Source of the DNA: Dyella sp. 2HG41-7 | Lineage (GTDB): Bacteria; Pseudomonadota; Gammaproteobacteria; Xanthomonadales; Rhodanobacteraceae | DNA length: 64,000 nt | Assembly (NCBI RefSeq): GCF_021390675.1 | Contig: NZ_JAJEJV010000003.1 | Span: 234,293 to 298,292, forward strand | Reading direction: 5' to 3' | In this document: one piece after another, positions 55,017 to 64,000 of the stretch | How positions within the stretch are numbered: the first letter of the stretch is position 1 | Layout: every line of letters begins with the position of its first letter | Notes under the pieces: model-generated | Seen by the model: the letters and a program-made list of their open reading frames with translations, nothing else | The model's database searches: none | Told to the model about the DNA's origin: nothing | Made by a program: the position numbers and the translations under genes

Positions 55017-55624
55017 TGTCGACCCTTGCCCCCGCTACGCTTCAGGACGAGCACGTCCTGCTCGAACCCCTCGGCCTGCATCACGCGCCCGACCTGGAAG
55101 CGGCCGCCGCCGATGGCGAACTATGGGATTTGTGGTTCACCAGCGCGCCGGCGCCGGGCGAGGCCAAGGGTTATATCGAAAAGGCGCTCAAAGGCCTTGC
55201 CGATAACGCAATGCTGCCCTTCGCCGTAAGAGAGAAAACCAGCGGCGACATCGTGGGCACCACGCGCTTCTACGAATTCGTGCCGGAACTACCGCGCGTC
55301 GCGATCGGCTATACGTGGTACGCGAAGCGATGGCAGAAGAGTCATCTCAACACGGCATGCAAGCGCCTTCTGCTCAAACACGCCTTCGAAACGCTGAACT
55401 GCGTGGCGGTCGAATTTCATACGGATCGGCGCAATCTCGATTCGCAACGCGCCATCGAGCGCCTGGGCGCCAACAAAGATGGCGTCTTGCGCGCACACAA
55501 GCGCCGTCCGGACGGCACGCTGCGCGACACGGTGTATTACTCGATCATCGATAGCGAATGGCCCGATGTGCAGCGCTGGCTGGATATGCGGCTGACGCGA
55601 CTGAGCGGCCAGGGACGTCCGTAA
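55016..55624 (+). CDS. GNAT-family N-acetyltransferase (RimJ-like)
   Basis: 202 aa from the ATG at 55016 (MSTLAPATLQDEHVLLEPLG). GNAT fold of the RimJ/RimL subgroup: LGLHHAPDLEAAAADGELWD, DIVGTTRFYEFVPELPRVAI, GYTWYAKRWQKSHLNTACKR (CoA-binding loop region), LNCVAVEFHTDRRNLDSQRA, IERLGANKDGVLRAHKRRPD. Proteins of this kind acetylate amino groups of proteins or small molecules; substrate unknown. It is coupled to the DUF465 gene and convergent with the MarR gene. Confidence 0.9.
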   Translation: MSTLAPATLQDEHVLLEPLGLHHAPDLEAAAADGELWDLWFTSAPAPGEAKGYIEKALKGLADNAMLPFAVREKTSGDIVGTTRFYEFVPELPRVAIGYTWYAKRWQKSHLNTACKRLLLKHAFETLNCVAVEFHTDRRNLDSQRAIERLGANKDGVLRAHKRRPDGTLRDTVYYSIIDSEWPDVQRWLDMRLTRLSGQGRP

Positions 55625-55650
55625 CGCGCCGCCGGGCCAATAGGTCGGCG

Positions 55651-56139
55651 TCAATCGGGCTCGCGAAATAGTTTTTTGAGCGACTGCGCTACCGCAACGA
55701 TTTCGCCTTCTTCGAACTGCCGCCCTGCATGCGCGAGCATCCCGCCCATCACGGGCAGGCATTGCTCAAGCGCCTTCTTCCCTTCGTCCGTGAGCGCGAA
55801 CAGACCCATACGCCGATTCGCCGGCCCCACGATGCGTCGGATCATTTGTTTGGCGGCAAGCTGTCGGACACTACGGTTTACATCGGCCGGTTTGCTACCC
55901 AGCAACCTCGACAATGTACTTATCGGCAACGCGCCCTCGCCGTCGGTATAGAGCGACGAAAGCACGAGGTATTCGTCGTAAGTGATATTCCAGGCGCGCA
56001 GGAACGTGCTGGCATCGCCATTGACCTGATGGCAGATGTGCACGATCAGACGCAACGCCAGCACCCATTCGAACGGTACTTCGGGGTGTCGGCGACACAG
56101 AACAGCGGCGTTCTGCTCGACAGCGGACAAGACACTCAT
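55651..56139 (-). CDS. MarR-family transcriptional regulator
   Basis: 162 aa from the ATG at 56139 (MSVLSAVEQNAAVLCRRHPE); a GTG at 56208 gives a longer alternative and the start is uncertain. The winged helix has LPISTLSRLLGSKPADVNRS, VRQLAAKQMIRRI and the wing VGPANRRMGLFALTDEGKKA. MarR proteins repress their own and neighbouring genes and often respond to phenolic or oxidising signals. It is divergent from the leucine operon; the 430-bp gap holds palindromes it could bind. Confidence 0.85.
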   Translation of the reverse strand: MSVLSAVEQNAAVLCRRHPEVPFEWVLALRLIVHICHQVNGDASTFLRAWNITYDEYLVLSSLYTDGEGALPISTLSRLLGSKPADVNRSVRQLAAKQMIRRIVGPANRRMGLFALTDEGKKALEQCLPVMGGMLAHAGRQFEEGEIVAVAQSLKKLFREPD

Positions 56140-56383
56140 TGGAGTTGGGCCCTCTGTAGGGAGGCCGATACGCCAGTTTCCCGCTGAAAGAGACGCGGCG
56201 TTAGTCACGCAATGACTCTTCTAGATGTAGTCCATCGCCTAGACAACCGACAGCCGCTGTGGTTTTGGTGAGCTTCGATGTCGGGAGTATCGAATTAGTC
56301 CTATCTCGTGGAGTGGCGCTGCTTTTCGATGTTCAAGCACACAACAACAGCACCATTCGCATGCGAATCGCGCCTTCAATTTT

Positions 56384-56441
56384 GTTTCGAACGAAACCAT
56401 GCCGCGAAAAACGCGCTTTCCCGTTTGGTTTCCAATGAAAC
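56384..56441. promoter_or_regulatory. Tandem operator candidate GTTTC-N4-GAAAC, two copies
   Basis: GTTTC-GAAC-GAAAC at 56384-56397 and GTTTC-CAAT-GAAAC at 56428-56441 have identical half-sites and the same spacer length. The centres are 44 bp apart, about four helical turns. The usual inference is a dimeric repressor binding both sites, possibly the adjacent MarR protein. Confidence 0.5.
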
Positions 56442-56533
56442 ATCTTTTGCGCGAAATGCTTGATACATCTAGACGTTTAGCCATCCAAATTAGTCGCATT
56501 TGGCAATTCGGAAAAATTTTCATAAAAAAATAG

Positions 56534-56563
56534 TTGACATGCTCGTCGCGTGTGCCGTACGGT
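56534..56563 (+). promoter_or_regulatory. Promoter of the leu/ilv leader
   Basis: A consensus -35, TTGACA, at 56534-56539; 18 bp downstream TACGGT (56558-56563) is a poor -10. The spacing is acceptable. It would start transcription a few bases before the leader peptide ATG at 56571. Confidence 0.5.
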
Positions 56564-56570
56564 CGATGAC

Positions 56571-56708
56571 ATGCCGCAGCGCAACAGCCACCGCTATACC
56601 ACCCGCGCGATCCGCCCACCGACGGTGACGGACATGTTGCCGCTGGCAGGCCTCCTTCTTATTTCCCTTGTACTCGTACTCCTTATTACTAACGGAGGTG
56701 CGGGCTGA
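56571..56708 (+). CDS. Leader peptide of the leu/ilv operon (attenuation)
   Basis: 45 aa, MPQRNSHRYTTRAIRPPT... with a branched-chain run LLLISLVLVLLI at residues 28-39, 11 of 12 residues being Leu, Ile or Val. Those codons are CTC, CTT, ATT and GTA, minor ones in this CTG-dominated genome, which would make stalling sensitive to charged tRNA. It ends at TGA 56706-56708, 44 bp before the attenuator hairpin. This is the standard layout of an amino-acid attenuator. Confidence 0.85.
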   Translation: MPQRNSHRYTTRAIRPPTVTDMLPLAGLLLISLVLVLLITNGGAG

Positions 56709-56752
56709 GGCGCGTGTCAAGGTAAAGCAAAACTAACCTAGATACCCCGAAG

Positions 56753-56785
56753 AACCCCGCACCCGACAAGGATGCGGGGTTTTTT
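56753..56785 (+). terminator. Attenuator terminator of the leu/ilv operon
   Basis: Stem AACCCCGCA / TGCGGGGTT, 11-base loop, run of T directly after (TTTTTT). It lies between the leader peptide and leuA. The competing antiterminator fold was not worked out. Confidence 0.85.
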
Positions 56786-56818
56786 ATCGCCCTCAGCCCG
56801 GCCCAAACGGAGCCAGGC

Positions 56819-58468
56819 ATGAACCCCGAGACAGCACAACCGCAAAGCACCGGCGAAAACGACGAAGATCGCGTACGCATCTTCGACACGACCCTTCGCG
56901 ACGGCGAGCAGGCGCCCGGCTTTTCCATGGACCGGCGCGCGAAATTGTGCATGGCACAAGCCCTGGAAACGCTGGGCGTGGACATCCTGGAAGCCGGTTT
57001 TCCGCAGGCCTCGCCGGACGATTTCGCGGCGGTCGAAGAAATCGCGCGAACGTTGCGCAACACCACCGTGTGCGCCTTGGCGCGATGTCAAACCGGCGAC
57101 ATCGATACCTCCGCACGCGCCTTGGAACGCGCACATCAATCGCGCATTCACTTGTTTCTCTCCACCAGTCCGTTGCATCGCGAGCACAAGCTCGGCATGA
57201 GCAAGCAGCAAGTACTGGACACCGCCGTCGCTTCCATCGAACACGCGCGCAAATACTGCGCAGACATTGAATTTTCCGCCGAAGACGCGCTGCGCACCGA
57301 GCCGGAATTTCTCGCCGAAGTTTTCAGCGCCGCCATCGCCGCAGGCGCCACCACGCTCAACGCCCCCGACACCGTGGGCTACACCACGCCCAGCGAAATG
57401 GTCGAGCTGTTTACCTATCTCCGGACGCACGTGCGCGACGCGCACAAAGCAGTGTTCTCCGCGCATTGTCACGACGATCTAGGCATGGCCGTCGCCAACA
57501 GCCTCGCTGCTGTGAGCGCGGGTGCGCGTCAAGTGGAATGCACGATCAATGGCATCGGCGAACGCGCCGGCAATGCGGCGCTGGAAGAAATCGTGATGGC
57601 GCTGAAAGTGCGCGCGCCGCATTTCGCGCTGCGTACCGGCATCGACACGCGCAAGCTGTATCCCACGTCGCGCCTGCTGACGCAGCTCACCGGTCAGGCC
57701 GTGCCGCGCAACAAAGCCGTTGTGGGCGAGAACGCGTTTGCGCACGAATCAGGCATTCATCAGCACGGCATGCTCAAGCATCGCGGCACTTACGAAATCA
57801 TGCGTCCGCAGGATGTCGGCATTGCCGAAACCACGCTGGTGCTGGGCAAGCATTCGGGCCGCCACGCGCTGCGTCAGCGCCTGGAAACGCTCGGCCACAC
57901 GGTGGACGACGAAGCCATGGACGGCATCTTCAAGCGCTTCAAGGCGCTGGCCGACCGCAAGCGCGACATTCGCGACGAAGATCTGGAAGCGCTGGCATTG
58001 GGCCAAGATCCCGATGCGACCGGTCCGTGGCATATCACGCAATTGCACACCACCTCGCACCTGGGCAGCAGCGCGTCCGCCACGGTAAAGCTGACTCATG
58101 AAGACGGCCGCGAAGTCGGCGAAGCCGCCATCGGCGACGGCCCCGTCGATGCCGTGCTGCGCGCGATCGAACGCGCAACCGGTACCGACATGGTGCTGAC
58201 GCGCTTTCAAGTCCGCGCCATCAGCGAAGGCGGCGACGCGCAAGGCCAGGCGCAACTCACCGCGCGCCACGACCACCGCGACTGGCAAGGCAGCAGCGTC
58301 AGCACCGACATCATCGAAGCGACCGCGCACGCCGCGCTCGCCATCGTCAATCGCATCGAGCGCCAGAACGCTTCGCGCGTCGACGCTTCCACTGAAGAAC
58401 GCGGTCATGCGCGGCCGCATTTCGACCGCCGCGCGAACGGACGCGCGCAACAGGAGACCTCCGCATGA
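56819..58468 (+). CDS. leuA: 2-isopropylmalate synthase
   Basis: 549 aa. First committed step of leucine synthesis, joining 2-ketoisovalerate and acetyl-CoA. The TIM-barrel metal-binding motifs are IFDTTLRDGEQAPGFSM and FSAHCHDDLGMAVANSLAAV; the C-terminal LeuA allosteric domain (ATVKLTHEDGREVGEAAIGD, ALRAI-type) is complete. After the regulatory domain there is a basic ~30-residue tail ([20 protein letters not shown]) not usual in the family. ATGA overlap with ilvE. Confidence 0.97.
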   Translation: MNPETAQPQSTGENDEDRVRIFDTTLRDGEQAPGFSMDRRAKLCMAQALETLGVDILEAGFPQASPDDFAAVEEIARTLRNTTVCALARCQTGDIDTSARALERAHQSRIHLFLSTSPLHREHKLGMSKQQVLDTAVASIEHARKYCADIEFSAEDALRTEPEFLAEVFSAAIAAGATTLNAPDTVGYTTPSEMVELFTYLRTHVRDAHKAVFSAHCHDDLGMAVANSLAAVSAGARQVECTINGIGERAGNAALEEIVMALKVRAPHFALRTGIDTRKLYPTSRLLTQLTGQAVPRNKAVVGENAFAHESGIHQHGMLKHRGTYEIMRPQDVGIAETTLVLGKHSGRHALRQRLETLGHTVDDEAMDGIFKRFKALADRKRDIRDEDLEALALGQDPDATGPWHITQLHTTSHLGSSASATVKLTHEDGREVGEAAIGDGPVDAVLRAIERATGTDMVLTRFQVRAISEGGDAQGQAQLTARHDHRDWQGSSVSTDIIEATAHAALAIVNRIERQNASRVDASTEERGHARPHFDRRANGRAQQETSA

Positions 58469-59466
58469 GCACGCCCTTTCTCTGGCACAACGGTCGCATC
58501 AAGCCATGGGCCGAGGCCACCGTCCATGTCACCGCGCATGCGCTGCACTACGGTTCGTCGGTGTTCGAGGGTGAGCGTGTTTACGCCACGCCGGAAGGAC
58601 CGGCCTATTTTCGTCTCGCCGATCACACGCGCCGCTTGTTCGAGTCCGCGCGCATCTACGAAATCGACATCGGCTACACCGAAGACCAGATCAACGAAGC
58701 GTGCCTGGAAGTCATTCGCGCCAATCGCATGGCTTCGGCATACGTAAGACCCATCGTTTTTCGCGGCGCCGGCGGGCTCGGCGTTCTCCCCAGGGACGGC
58801 GCGCCCGTCGATGTCGCGATCATGGCGTTGGAATGGGGTGCTTATCTTGGCGATGCCGCCGAGGTCGGTGCTGATGTGTGCGTGTCCTCGTGGCATCGTC
58901 CGGCGCCCAACACCATCCCGAGCTGGGCGAAAGCCGGCGGAAATTATCTGAGCAGCCAGTTGATCGGGCTGGAAGCGCGTCGCGGTGGATTCGATGAAGG
59001 CATCGCGCTTGGCTACAACGGTTTGTTGAGCGAAGGCGCCGGCGAAAACCTGTTCCTGGTCAAGCGCGGCAAATTGCTCACGCCGCCGTCGAGCGCCGGC
59101 ATTTTGGCCGGCATCACACGCGATTCCGTCATCAGCCTGGCCAACGATCTTGGCTTTGTCGTCGAAGAGCGCGATCTGCCGCGCGAAGCGCTGTACACCG
59201 CCGACGAAGTGTTTATGACCGGTACGGCCGCGGAAATCACGCCGGTGCGTTCGGTGGATCGCAAGAAAGTCGGCAGCGGAACGCCCGGCCCCATCACGCG
59301 CGCGTTGCGCGATGCCTTCTTCGGCTTGTTCGACGGTCGCACACAAGACCGTTATGGCTGGCTGACGTCGGTTAGTGCGGTCGTCCATGACCGCGAAAGT
59401 CAAAAATCGGCCATCCATGGCCGCACTCCTCACCAAGAGCACGTCACGTCGGAGGCTTCCGCATGA
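58465..59466 (+). CDS. ilvE: Branched-chain amino acid aminotransferase
   Basis: 333 aa, class IV PLP enzyme making leucine, isoleucine and valine from keto acids. Landmarks: [36 protein letters not shown], the PLP lysine in [38 protein letters not shown] and [17 protein letters not shown]. It is inserted between leuA and leuC and overlaps both by 4 bp. Its place in the leucine operon ties the final transamination to leucine supply. Confidence 0.95.
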   Translation: MSTPFLWHNGRIKPWAEATVHVTAHALHYGSSVFEGERVYATPEGPAYFRLADHTRRLFESARIYEIDIGYTEDQINEACLEVIRANRMASAYVRPIVFRGAGGLGVLPRDGAPVDVAIMALEWGAYLGDAAEVGADVCVSSWHRPAPNTIPSWAKAGGNYLSSQLIGLEARRGGFDEGIALGYNGLLSEGAGENLFLVKRGKLLTPPSSAGILAGITRDSVISLANDLGFVVEERDLPREALYTADEVFMTGTAAEITPVRSVDRKKVGSGTPGPITRALRDAFFGLFDGRTQDRYGWLTSVSAVVHDRESQKSAIHGRTPHQEHVTSEASA

Positions 59467-60875
59467 CCCCGCGCACGTTATTCGAAAAAATTTGGGACGC
59501 GCATGTCGTTGCGCCCGAGAGTGCGGATACGCCCGCCGTTCTGTATATCGATCTACACCTGGTGCACGAAGTCACCTCGCCGCAAGCATTCAGCGAATTG
59601 CGCTCGCGTGGATTGAAACTGCGTCGCCCGGATCGCACGCTGGCGACGCTGGATCACTCCACGCCCACGCTGCCGCCGCAAGCCAATGGCGAACGCCCCT
59701 ACGCGAACGCCGAAGCCAAAGCACAAGTCGCGCAGCTGGAAGCGAATTGCCGCGAATTTGGCGTGCAGCTGTACGGCTGGGATAGCCGCGATCGCGGCAT
59801 CGTGCATGTGATCGGCCCTGAACTCGGCGCCACGCAACCGGGCATGACGATCGTGTGCGGCGACAGCCACACCTCCACGCACGGCGCGTTCGGCGCGTTG
59901 GCGTTCGGCATCGGCACCACGGAAGTCGGCCATGTGATGGCGACGCAGTGCCTGCTACAACGCAAGCCGAAAACCTTCGCCATCAACGTCGACGGCGCGC
60001 TGCCGCGCGGCGTCGGCGCGAAAGATCTGATCCTGCACATCATCGGCGAGATCGGCGTGGACGGCGGCACCGGCTACGTCATCGAGTATCGCGGTAAAGC
60101 CATCGAAACGTTGTCGATGGAAGAGCGCATGACCGTATGCAACATGTCCATCGAAGCCGGCGCACGCGCGGGTTTGATCGCACCGGACGACACCACGTTC
60201 GCGTGGTTGAAGGGTCGTCCGCGCGCTCCGCAAGGCGCAGCGTGGGATAACGCCGTGCAACGCTGGCGCCATTTGCGCACGGATGCGGGCGCCACCTACG
60301 ACCGCGAAGTGCATATCGACGCAAGCCAGATTCGCCCGACCGTCACCTACGGTACGCATCCAGGCATGGCGATCGCGATGGACAAGCCCGTGCCTGCCCC
60401 GCGCAACGCAGTGGAGCAGCGCGCGTTGGATTACATGCGCGCCAAAGCGAATCAGCCGATGCAAGGCACGGCGGTCGACGTGGTGTTTATCGGCAGCTGC
60501 ACCAACTCACGCCTTTCGGATCTGCGCGAAGCGGCCGATGTGTTGCGCGGACATCGCGTGGCCAATGGCGTGCGCATGCTGGTGGTGCCCGGCTCCGAAG
60601 CGGTGCGCCGGGATGCGGAGAAGGAAGGTCTGCACGAAGTGTTTCTCGCGGCAGGCGCGGAATGGCGCATTCCGGGTTGCTCGATGTGCATCGCTATGAA
60701 CGGCGATCTGGCGCAGCCAGGACAGCTCGTGGTGAGCACGTCCAATCGAAATTTCGAGGGCCGCCAAGGCAAAGGCGCGCGCACCGTGCTCGCCAGCCCT
60801 GCCACCGCCGCCGCATCCGCTATCGCCGGCGCGATTGCCGATCCACGTGAATACCTGACGGAGGTGGCCGCATGA
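59463..60875 (+). CDS. leuC: 3-isopropylmalate dehydratase large subunit
   Basis: 470 aa. With LeuD it isomerises 2- to 3-isopropylmalate. The 4Fe-4S cysteines are in [19 protein letters not shown] (C~341) and [13 protein letters not shown] (two Cys); [20 protein letters not shown] and [13 protein letters not shown] are aconitase-family blocks. It starts [16 protein letters not shown] with ATGA overlap on ilvE, and overlaps leuD by 4 bp. Confidence 0.97.
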   Translation: MTPRTLFEKIWDAHVVAPESADTPAVLYIDLHLVHEVTSPQAFSELRSRGLKLRRPDRTLATLDHSTPTLPPQANGERPYANAEAKAQVAQLEANCREFGVQLYGWDSRDRGIVHVIGPELGATQPGMTIVCGDSHTSTHGAFGALAFGIGTTEVGHVMATQCLLQRKPKTFAINVDGALPRGVGAKDLILHIIGEIGVDGGTGYVIEYRGKAIETLSMEERMTVCNMSIEAGARAGLIAPDDTTFAWLKGRPRAPQGAAWDNAVQRWRHLRTDAGATYDREVHIDASQIRPTVTYGTHPGMAIAMDKPVPAPRNAVEQRALDYMRAKANQPMQGTAVDVVFIGSCTNSRLSDLREAADVLRGHRVANGVRMLVVPGSEAVRRDAEKEGLHEVFLAAGAEWRIPGCSMCIAMNGDLAQPGQLVVSTSNRNFEGRQGKGARTVLASPATAAASAIAGAIADPREYLTEVAA

Positions 60876-61456
60876 AACCCGTAACACGCATTCACTCGCG
60901 CACCGCCGTGCTGTCGGACGAAAACATCGACACCGATCGCATCATTCCGGCGCGCTTTCTCACCACCACCGAACGCGCGGGCCTAGGCAAGTTCTGCTTC
61001 AACGATTGGCGCTATACGCAAGATGGTGGCGACAACCCGGATTTTCCGCTCAATCAATCCGCGGCGCGCGGTTGCTCGATTCTTGTCGCAGGTCGCAATT
61101 TCGGCTGCGGTTCGTCGCGCGAACACGCGCCGTGGGCGCTGCTCGACTACGGCATCCAAGCCGTGTTGTGCAGCGAGATCGCCGACATCTTCCGCGGCAA
61201 CGCGCTGAAGAACGGTTTGCTCGCCATCGTGCTGGACGAAGCCGAGCATCACTGGCTGCTCAAGAACCCCGGCATCGAACTTTCCATCGACGTGCGCGAA
61301 CAGGCAATCGAACTGCCGGACGGCGGTCGCATCCATTTCACGCTCGAACCGTTTGCACGGCATTGCCTGCTCAACGGCGTCGACCAACTCGGCTTTTTGC
61401 TTCAGCACGCCGACGCAATCACTTATTTCGAACAGCAACAGGAGAAGGCGGCATGA
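60872..61456 (+). CDS. leuD: 3-isopropylmalate dehydratase small subunit
   Basis: 194 aa, the swivelling domain partner of LeuC. Starts [20 protein letters not shown]; family blocks [40 protein letters not shown] and [20 protein letters not shown]. It overlaps leuC and leuB by 4 bp each (ATGA), so subunit ratio is set by coupled translation. Confidence 0.97.
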   Translation: MKPVTRIHSRTAVLSDENIDTDRIIPARFLTTTERAGLGKFCFNDWRYTQDGGDNPDFPLNQSAARGCSILVAGRNFGCGSSREHAPWALLDYGIQAVLCSEIADIFRGNALKNGLLAIVLDEAEHHWLLKNPGIELSIDVREQAIELPDGGRIHFTLEPFARHCLLNGVDQLGFLLQHADAITYFEQQQEKAA

Positions 61457-62544
61457 AAGCGCGCATCGTTACCCTGCCCGGCGACGGCGTAGGTCCGGAA
61501 GTTCTCGACGCGGCTGTTGCCGTACTTGAAGCGGTTGCCGAACGCAGCGGCCACACATTCGAATTCGAGTCGCATCTGATCGGCGGCTGCGCCATCGATG
61601 CCACAGGCGAGCCGCTGCCTGCCGCCACGCTGAATGCCTGCAAGAAGGCCGACGCCGTGCTGCTCGGCGCGGTGGGTGGACCGAAGTGGTCCGATCCGCA
61701 CGCCAAGGTTCGCCCGGAGCAAGGCCTGCTCGCCATTCGCGCTGCGCTTGGCGTCTACGCCAATCTGCGCCCACTGCAAGTGCATCCTGCATTGGCGTCG
61801 CTGTCGCCGTTGAAAAACGAGAAGCTGAAAAATGTCGACGTGCTGTTCGTGCGCGAACTCACCGGCGGCGCGTACTTCGGCGCGAAAACGCGCACCACCG
61901 ATACCGCCATCGACGAATGCAAATACACCGTCGCCGAAGTCGAACGTGTTACGCGCCGCGCTTTCGAGTTGGCGCGCGAACGCCGTCAGCATGTCACGTC
62001 GGTCGACAAAGCCAACGTATTGGAAACCTCGCGTTTGTGGCGCAGCACGGTGACGCGCATCGCGGCGGAATATCCGGATGTGAAGCTGGAGCATCAGCTC
62101 GTCGATTCGATGGCGATGCTGTTGCTGACGCAACCTTCGCGCTACGACGTGATCGTTACCGAAAATCTGTTCGGCGATATTCTTACCGACGAAGCCGCGG
62201 CATTGGCCGGCTCGTTGGGGCTGCTGCCGTCCGCGTCGCTGGGCGAAGGCAAAGTCGGTTTGTACGAACCGATTCACGGCTCGGCGCCGGACATCGCCGG
62301 CCAAGGCGTCGCCAATCCGGTGGGCGCCATTCTTTCCGCGGCGATGTTGTTGCGTCATTCGTTGGAGCTGGATGTCGAAGCCACCACCATCGAAGCGGCG
62401 GTGAGCCATGTGCTGACCAACGGCCCGCATAGCCGCGATATCGGCGGCAAAGCCACCACGGGCCAGATTCGCGACGCCGTGATCGCGGCGCTGGATGACG
62501 TCGCCACGCCCGCGTTTTTGTGCGGCCTGCGTGCGTGCGGTTAA
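61453..62544 (+). CDS. leuB: 3-isopropylmalate dehydrogenase
   Basis: 363 aa from the ATG at 61453 ([20 protein letters not shown]). It oxidises and decarboxylates 3-isopropylmalate with NAD+. Landmarks: [31 protein letters not shown], the substrate-binding [36 protein letters not shown] and [24 protein letters not shown] overlap with leuD; ilvD follows 11 bp after its stop. Confidence 0.97.
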   Translation: MKARIVTLPGDGVGPEVLDAAVAVLEAVAERSGHTFEFESHLIGGCAIDATGEPLPAATLNACKKADAVLLGAVGGPKWSDPHAKVRPEQGLLAIRAALGVYANLRPLQVHPALASLSPLKNEKLKNVDVLFVRELTGGAYFGAKTRTTDTAIDECKYTVAEVERVTRRAFELARERRQHVTSVDKANVLETSRLWRSTVTRIAAEYPDVKLEHQLVDSMAMLLLTQPSRYDVIVTENLFGDILTDEAAALAGSLGLLPSASLGEGKVGLYEPIHGSAPDIAGQGVANPVGAILSAAMLLRHSLELDVEATTIEAAVSHVLTNGPHSRDIGGKATTGQIRDAVIAALDDVATPAFLCGLRACG

Positions 62545-62555
62545 GCGAGGGCACG

Positions 62556-64000
62556 ATGCGTAGCGATCTCATCAAAACCGGACCCGACCGCGCTCCCGCG
62601 CGCGCCATGTTGCGCGCCACCGGCCTGCAGGATGGCGATATCACCAAACCGTTGGTGGCGGTGGTGCACACGTGGTCGAACGTGAGTCCTTGCAATCTCA
62701 ATTTGCGCGAACTTGCCGAGCATGTATCGGCAGGCATTCGCGCGGCCGGCGGCACGCCGATCGAATTCAACACCATCGCCGTGACCGACGGCATCGCGAT
62801 GGGCACGCCGGGCATGCGCGCGTCGCTGATCAGCCGCGAGGTGATCACCGATTCGATCGAACTGGCTGTAGACGGCCACTGCCTCGACGCGATGGTGGTG
62901 TTGTGCGGCTGCGACAAGACCATTCCCGCCGCGGCGATGGCAATGGCGCGGTTGAATATTCCGTCGGTCGCGCTATACGGCGGCAGCATCGCGCACGGCA
63001 CACACGACAATCATCCGATCACCATTCAACAAGTGTTCGAAGCCGTCGGTGCGCACGGCGCGGGCAAAATCTCCGACGCCGAACTGACCGCCGTCGAGAA
63101 AGACGCCTGCCCTGGCGCTGGCGCGTGCGGCGGCCAATTCACCGCCAACACCATGGCGATGGTGTTGCAGACACTCGGCTTGTCGCCGATGGGATTCAAC
63201 GACATCCCAGCCACGCATCCGGCAAAAGCGCATGCCGCATTTCGTTGCGGCGAACTGGTGATGGATTGCCTGCGCGAAGAACGCAAACCGCTGGATATTT
63301 TGAGCAAGACCGCATTCCGCAATGCGGCGCGCATGGTCGCCGCCACCGCAGGCTCCACCAATGCGGTGTTGCATTTGCTTGCGATCTCGCGCGAAGCGGG
63401 CGTGCCGTGGACGATCGAAGATTTCGAACCGGCTTCCGCGCACACGCCGGTGATCGCCGATCTGTTGCCGGGCGGACGCTACACCGCCGTGGAATTGTTC
63501 GGCGCGGGCGGCAGCGCACGCGTGGCGCAGGAACTGATCGCCGCTGACATGCTTGACGATGCGCCGACCGTGACGGGTCGCAGTCTGTTCGACGAATGCG
63601 CCGCCGCGCCGCGCGCGGAACAGCAGGATGTCGTGCATGCCGTAAGTGATCCGCTGAAACCGCGCGGTGGCTATTCGATTCTTTACGGCAATCTCGCGCC
63701 GGAAGGCTGCATCCTGAAACTGGCGGGCAAAGGCGCCACGCATTTCGAAGGACGCGCACGCGTGTTCGAAAGCGAAGAACAGGCGTTCGCCGCCGTGCAG
63801 GCCGGCAAGCTCACCAAGGGCGACGTGGTCGTCATCCGCAACGAAGGCCCGGCCGGCGGCCCCGGCATGCGCGAGATGCTCGGCGTCACCGCCGCGCTGA
63901 TCGGCCGCGGACTCGGCGACGATGTCGCGCTAATCACCGACGGCCGGTTCTCCGGCGCCACACACGGCTTCATGGTCGGACATATCGCACCGGAAGCGGC
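62556..64000 (+). CDS. ilvD: Dihydroxy-acid dehydratase, 3' end cut off by the window edge
   Basis: 481 full codons from the ATG at 62556 ([20 protein letters not shown]) to the right edge without a stop; the family is about 560-615 aa. It dehydrates dihydroxy acids in valine and isoleucine synthesis, supplying the keto acids used by LeuA and IlvE. Iron-sulfur cysteines are in [26 protein letters not shown] and [19 protein letters not shown]; the metal region [18 protein letters not shown] is seen near the edge. GAGGG precedes the start. It is the sixth gene of the operon. Confidence 0.95.
   Translation, partial: MRSDLIKTGPDRAPARAMLRATGLQDGDITKPLVAVVHTWSNVSPCNLNLRELAEHVSAGIRAAGGTPIEFNTIAVTDGIAMGTPGMRASLISREVITDSIELAVDGHCLDAMVVLCGCDKTIPAAAMAMARLNIPSVALYGGSIAHGTHDNHPITIQQVFEAVGAHGAGKISDAELTAVEKDACPGAGACGGQFTANTMAMVLQTLGLSPMGFNDIPATHPAKAHAAFRCGELVMDCLREERKPLDILSKTAFRNAARMVAATAGSTNAVLHLLAISREAGVPWTIEDFEPASAHTPVIADLLPGGRYTAVELFGAGGSARVAQELIAADMLDDAPTVTGRSLFDECAAAPRAEQQDVVHAVSDPLKPRGGYSILYGNLAPEGCILKLAGKGATHFEGRARVFESEEQAFAAVQAGKLTKGDVVVIRNEGPAGGPGMREMLGVTAALIGRGLGDDVALITDGRFSGATHGFMVGHIAPEA

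Larger units (their letters stand above)
56209..56570. promoter_or_regulatory. AT-richer control region between the MarR gene and the leucine operon
   Basis: It holds several palindromes: ATTCGCATGCGAAT (56355-56368, perfect), GTTTC-GAAC-GAAAC (56384-56397) and GTTTC-CAAT-GAAAC (56428-56441). A promoter for the leader peptide is TTGACA (56534-56539) with a weak -10 near 56558 (TACGGT). No gene is seen. TCTAGACGTTTAG at 56468-56480 is vaguely met-box-like. Confidence 0.55.

Noticed and set aside
56819-58468. leuA tail read as a separate small gene
   Set aside because: The basic tail is in frame with leuA and its last codons overlap the ilvE start; there is no internal ribosome-binding site.

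Overview
The window is a 64 kb chromosomal segment of a high-GC gammaproteobacterium. Gene content and protein resemblance (Mg-type HemB, DesA-type desaturase with a C-terminal tail, 166-aa SecB beside GpsA, zinc-free L33, many small dispersed palindromic repeats) point to the Xanthomonadales, most likely the Rhodanobacteraceae (Dyella/Frateuria/Rhodanobacter group). That placement is inference from sequence resemblance; no 16S gene lies in the window. No rRNA, tRNA, CRISPR array, prophage or intact insertion sequence was found.

Layout. 0-5.4 kb: a Kef-type antiporter cut by the left edge, a secreted glutaminyl cyclotransferase, a LysR/DUF4865/tautomerase divergent unit and hemB. 5.4-9.5 kb: a folded dispersed repeat, a sedolisin protease, glucokinase and a HAD phosphatase, then a GC-rich inverted repeat. 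9.5-14.9 kb: an SNF2-type helicase, gpsA, secB and the ribosomal pair rpmB-rpmG. 15.0-18.7 kb: a lower-GC accessory patch of small, mostly unrecognised minus-strand genes; several are followed at their 3' end by a related palindromic repeat, giving a cassette-like look. 18.8-31 kb: a fatty-acid desaturase, a Gld-like ABC export module, a second copy of the folded repeat abutting mutM, tdk, rep, bluB, an AI-2E family transporter and a lipoprotein acid phosphatase. 31-38.8 kb: a lipoprotein, plsB, a four-gene sulfur/cytochrome operon (DsrE-like, orphan binding protein, diheme cytochrome c, TsdA-like diheme cytochrome) and ubiE. 38.9-56.2 kb: glutathione transferases, a DMT exporter with a divergent Lrp regulator, a DUF3300 lipoprotein, proline iminopeptidase, an M1 aminopeptidase, alpha/beta hydrolase, trehalase, a metal-dependent hydrolase, rdgC, an aromatic/aspartate aminotransferase, ttcA, a DUF465 protein, a GNAT and a MarR regulator. 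56.2-64 kb: a leucine/isoleucine/valine operon, leuA-ilvE-leuC-leuD-leuB-ilvD, preceded by a leader peptide rich in branched-chain codons and an attenuator; ilvD is cut by the right edge.

How genes work together. The terminal operon makes leucine and shares IlvE and IlvD with isoleucine/valine synthesis, and its four ATGA overlaps imply tight translational coupling. The TsdA-like operon probably oxidises a reduced sulfur compound in the periplasm and passes electrons to a c4-like cytochrome. Most other loci are ordinary housekeeping genes.

Most unusual are: (1) two ~270-bp repeats (5484-5755 and 23491-23757) whose stems differ in sequence between copies yet stay self-complementary within each copy, the signature of a conserved fold; (2) the cassette-like patch at 15-18.7 kb; (3) a pair of identical-architecture palindromes, GTTTC-N4-GAAAC, upstream of the leucine operon.
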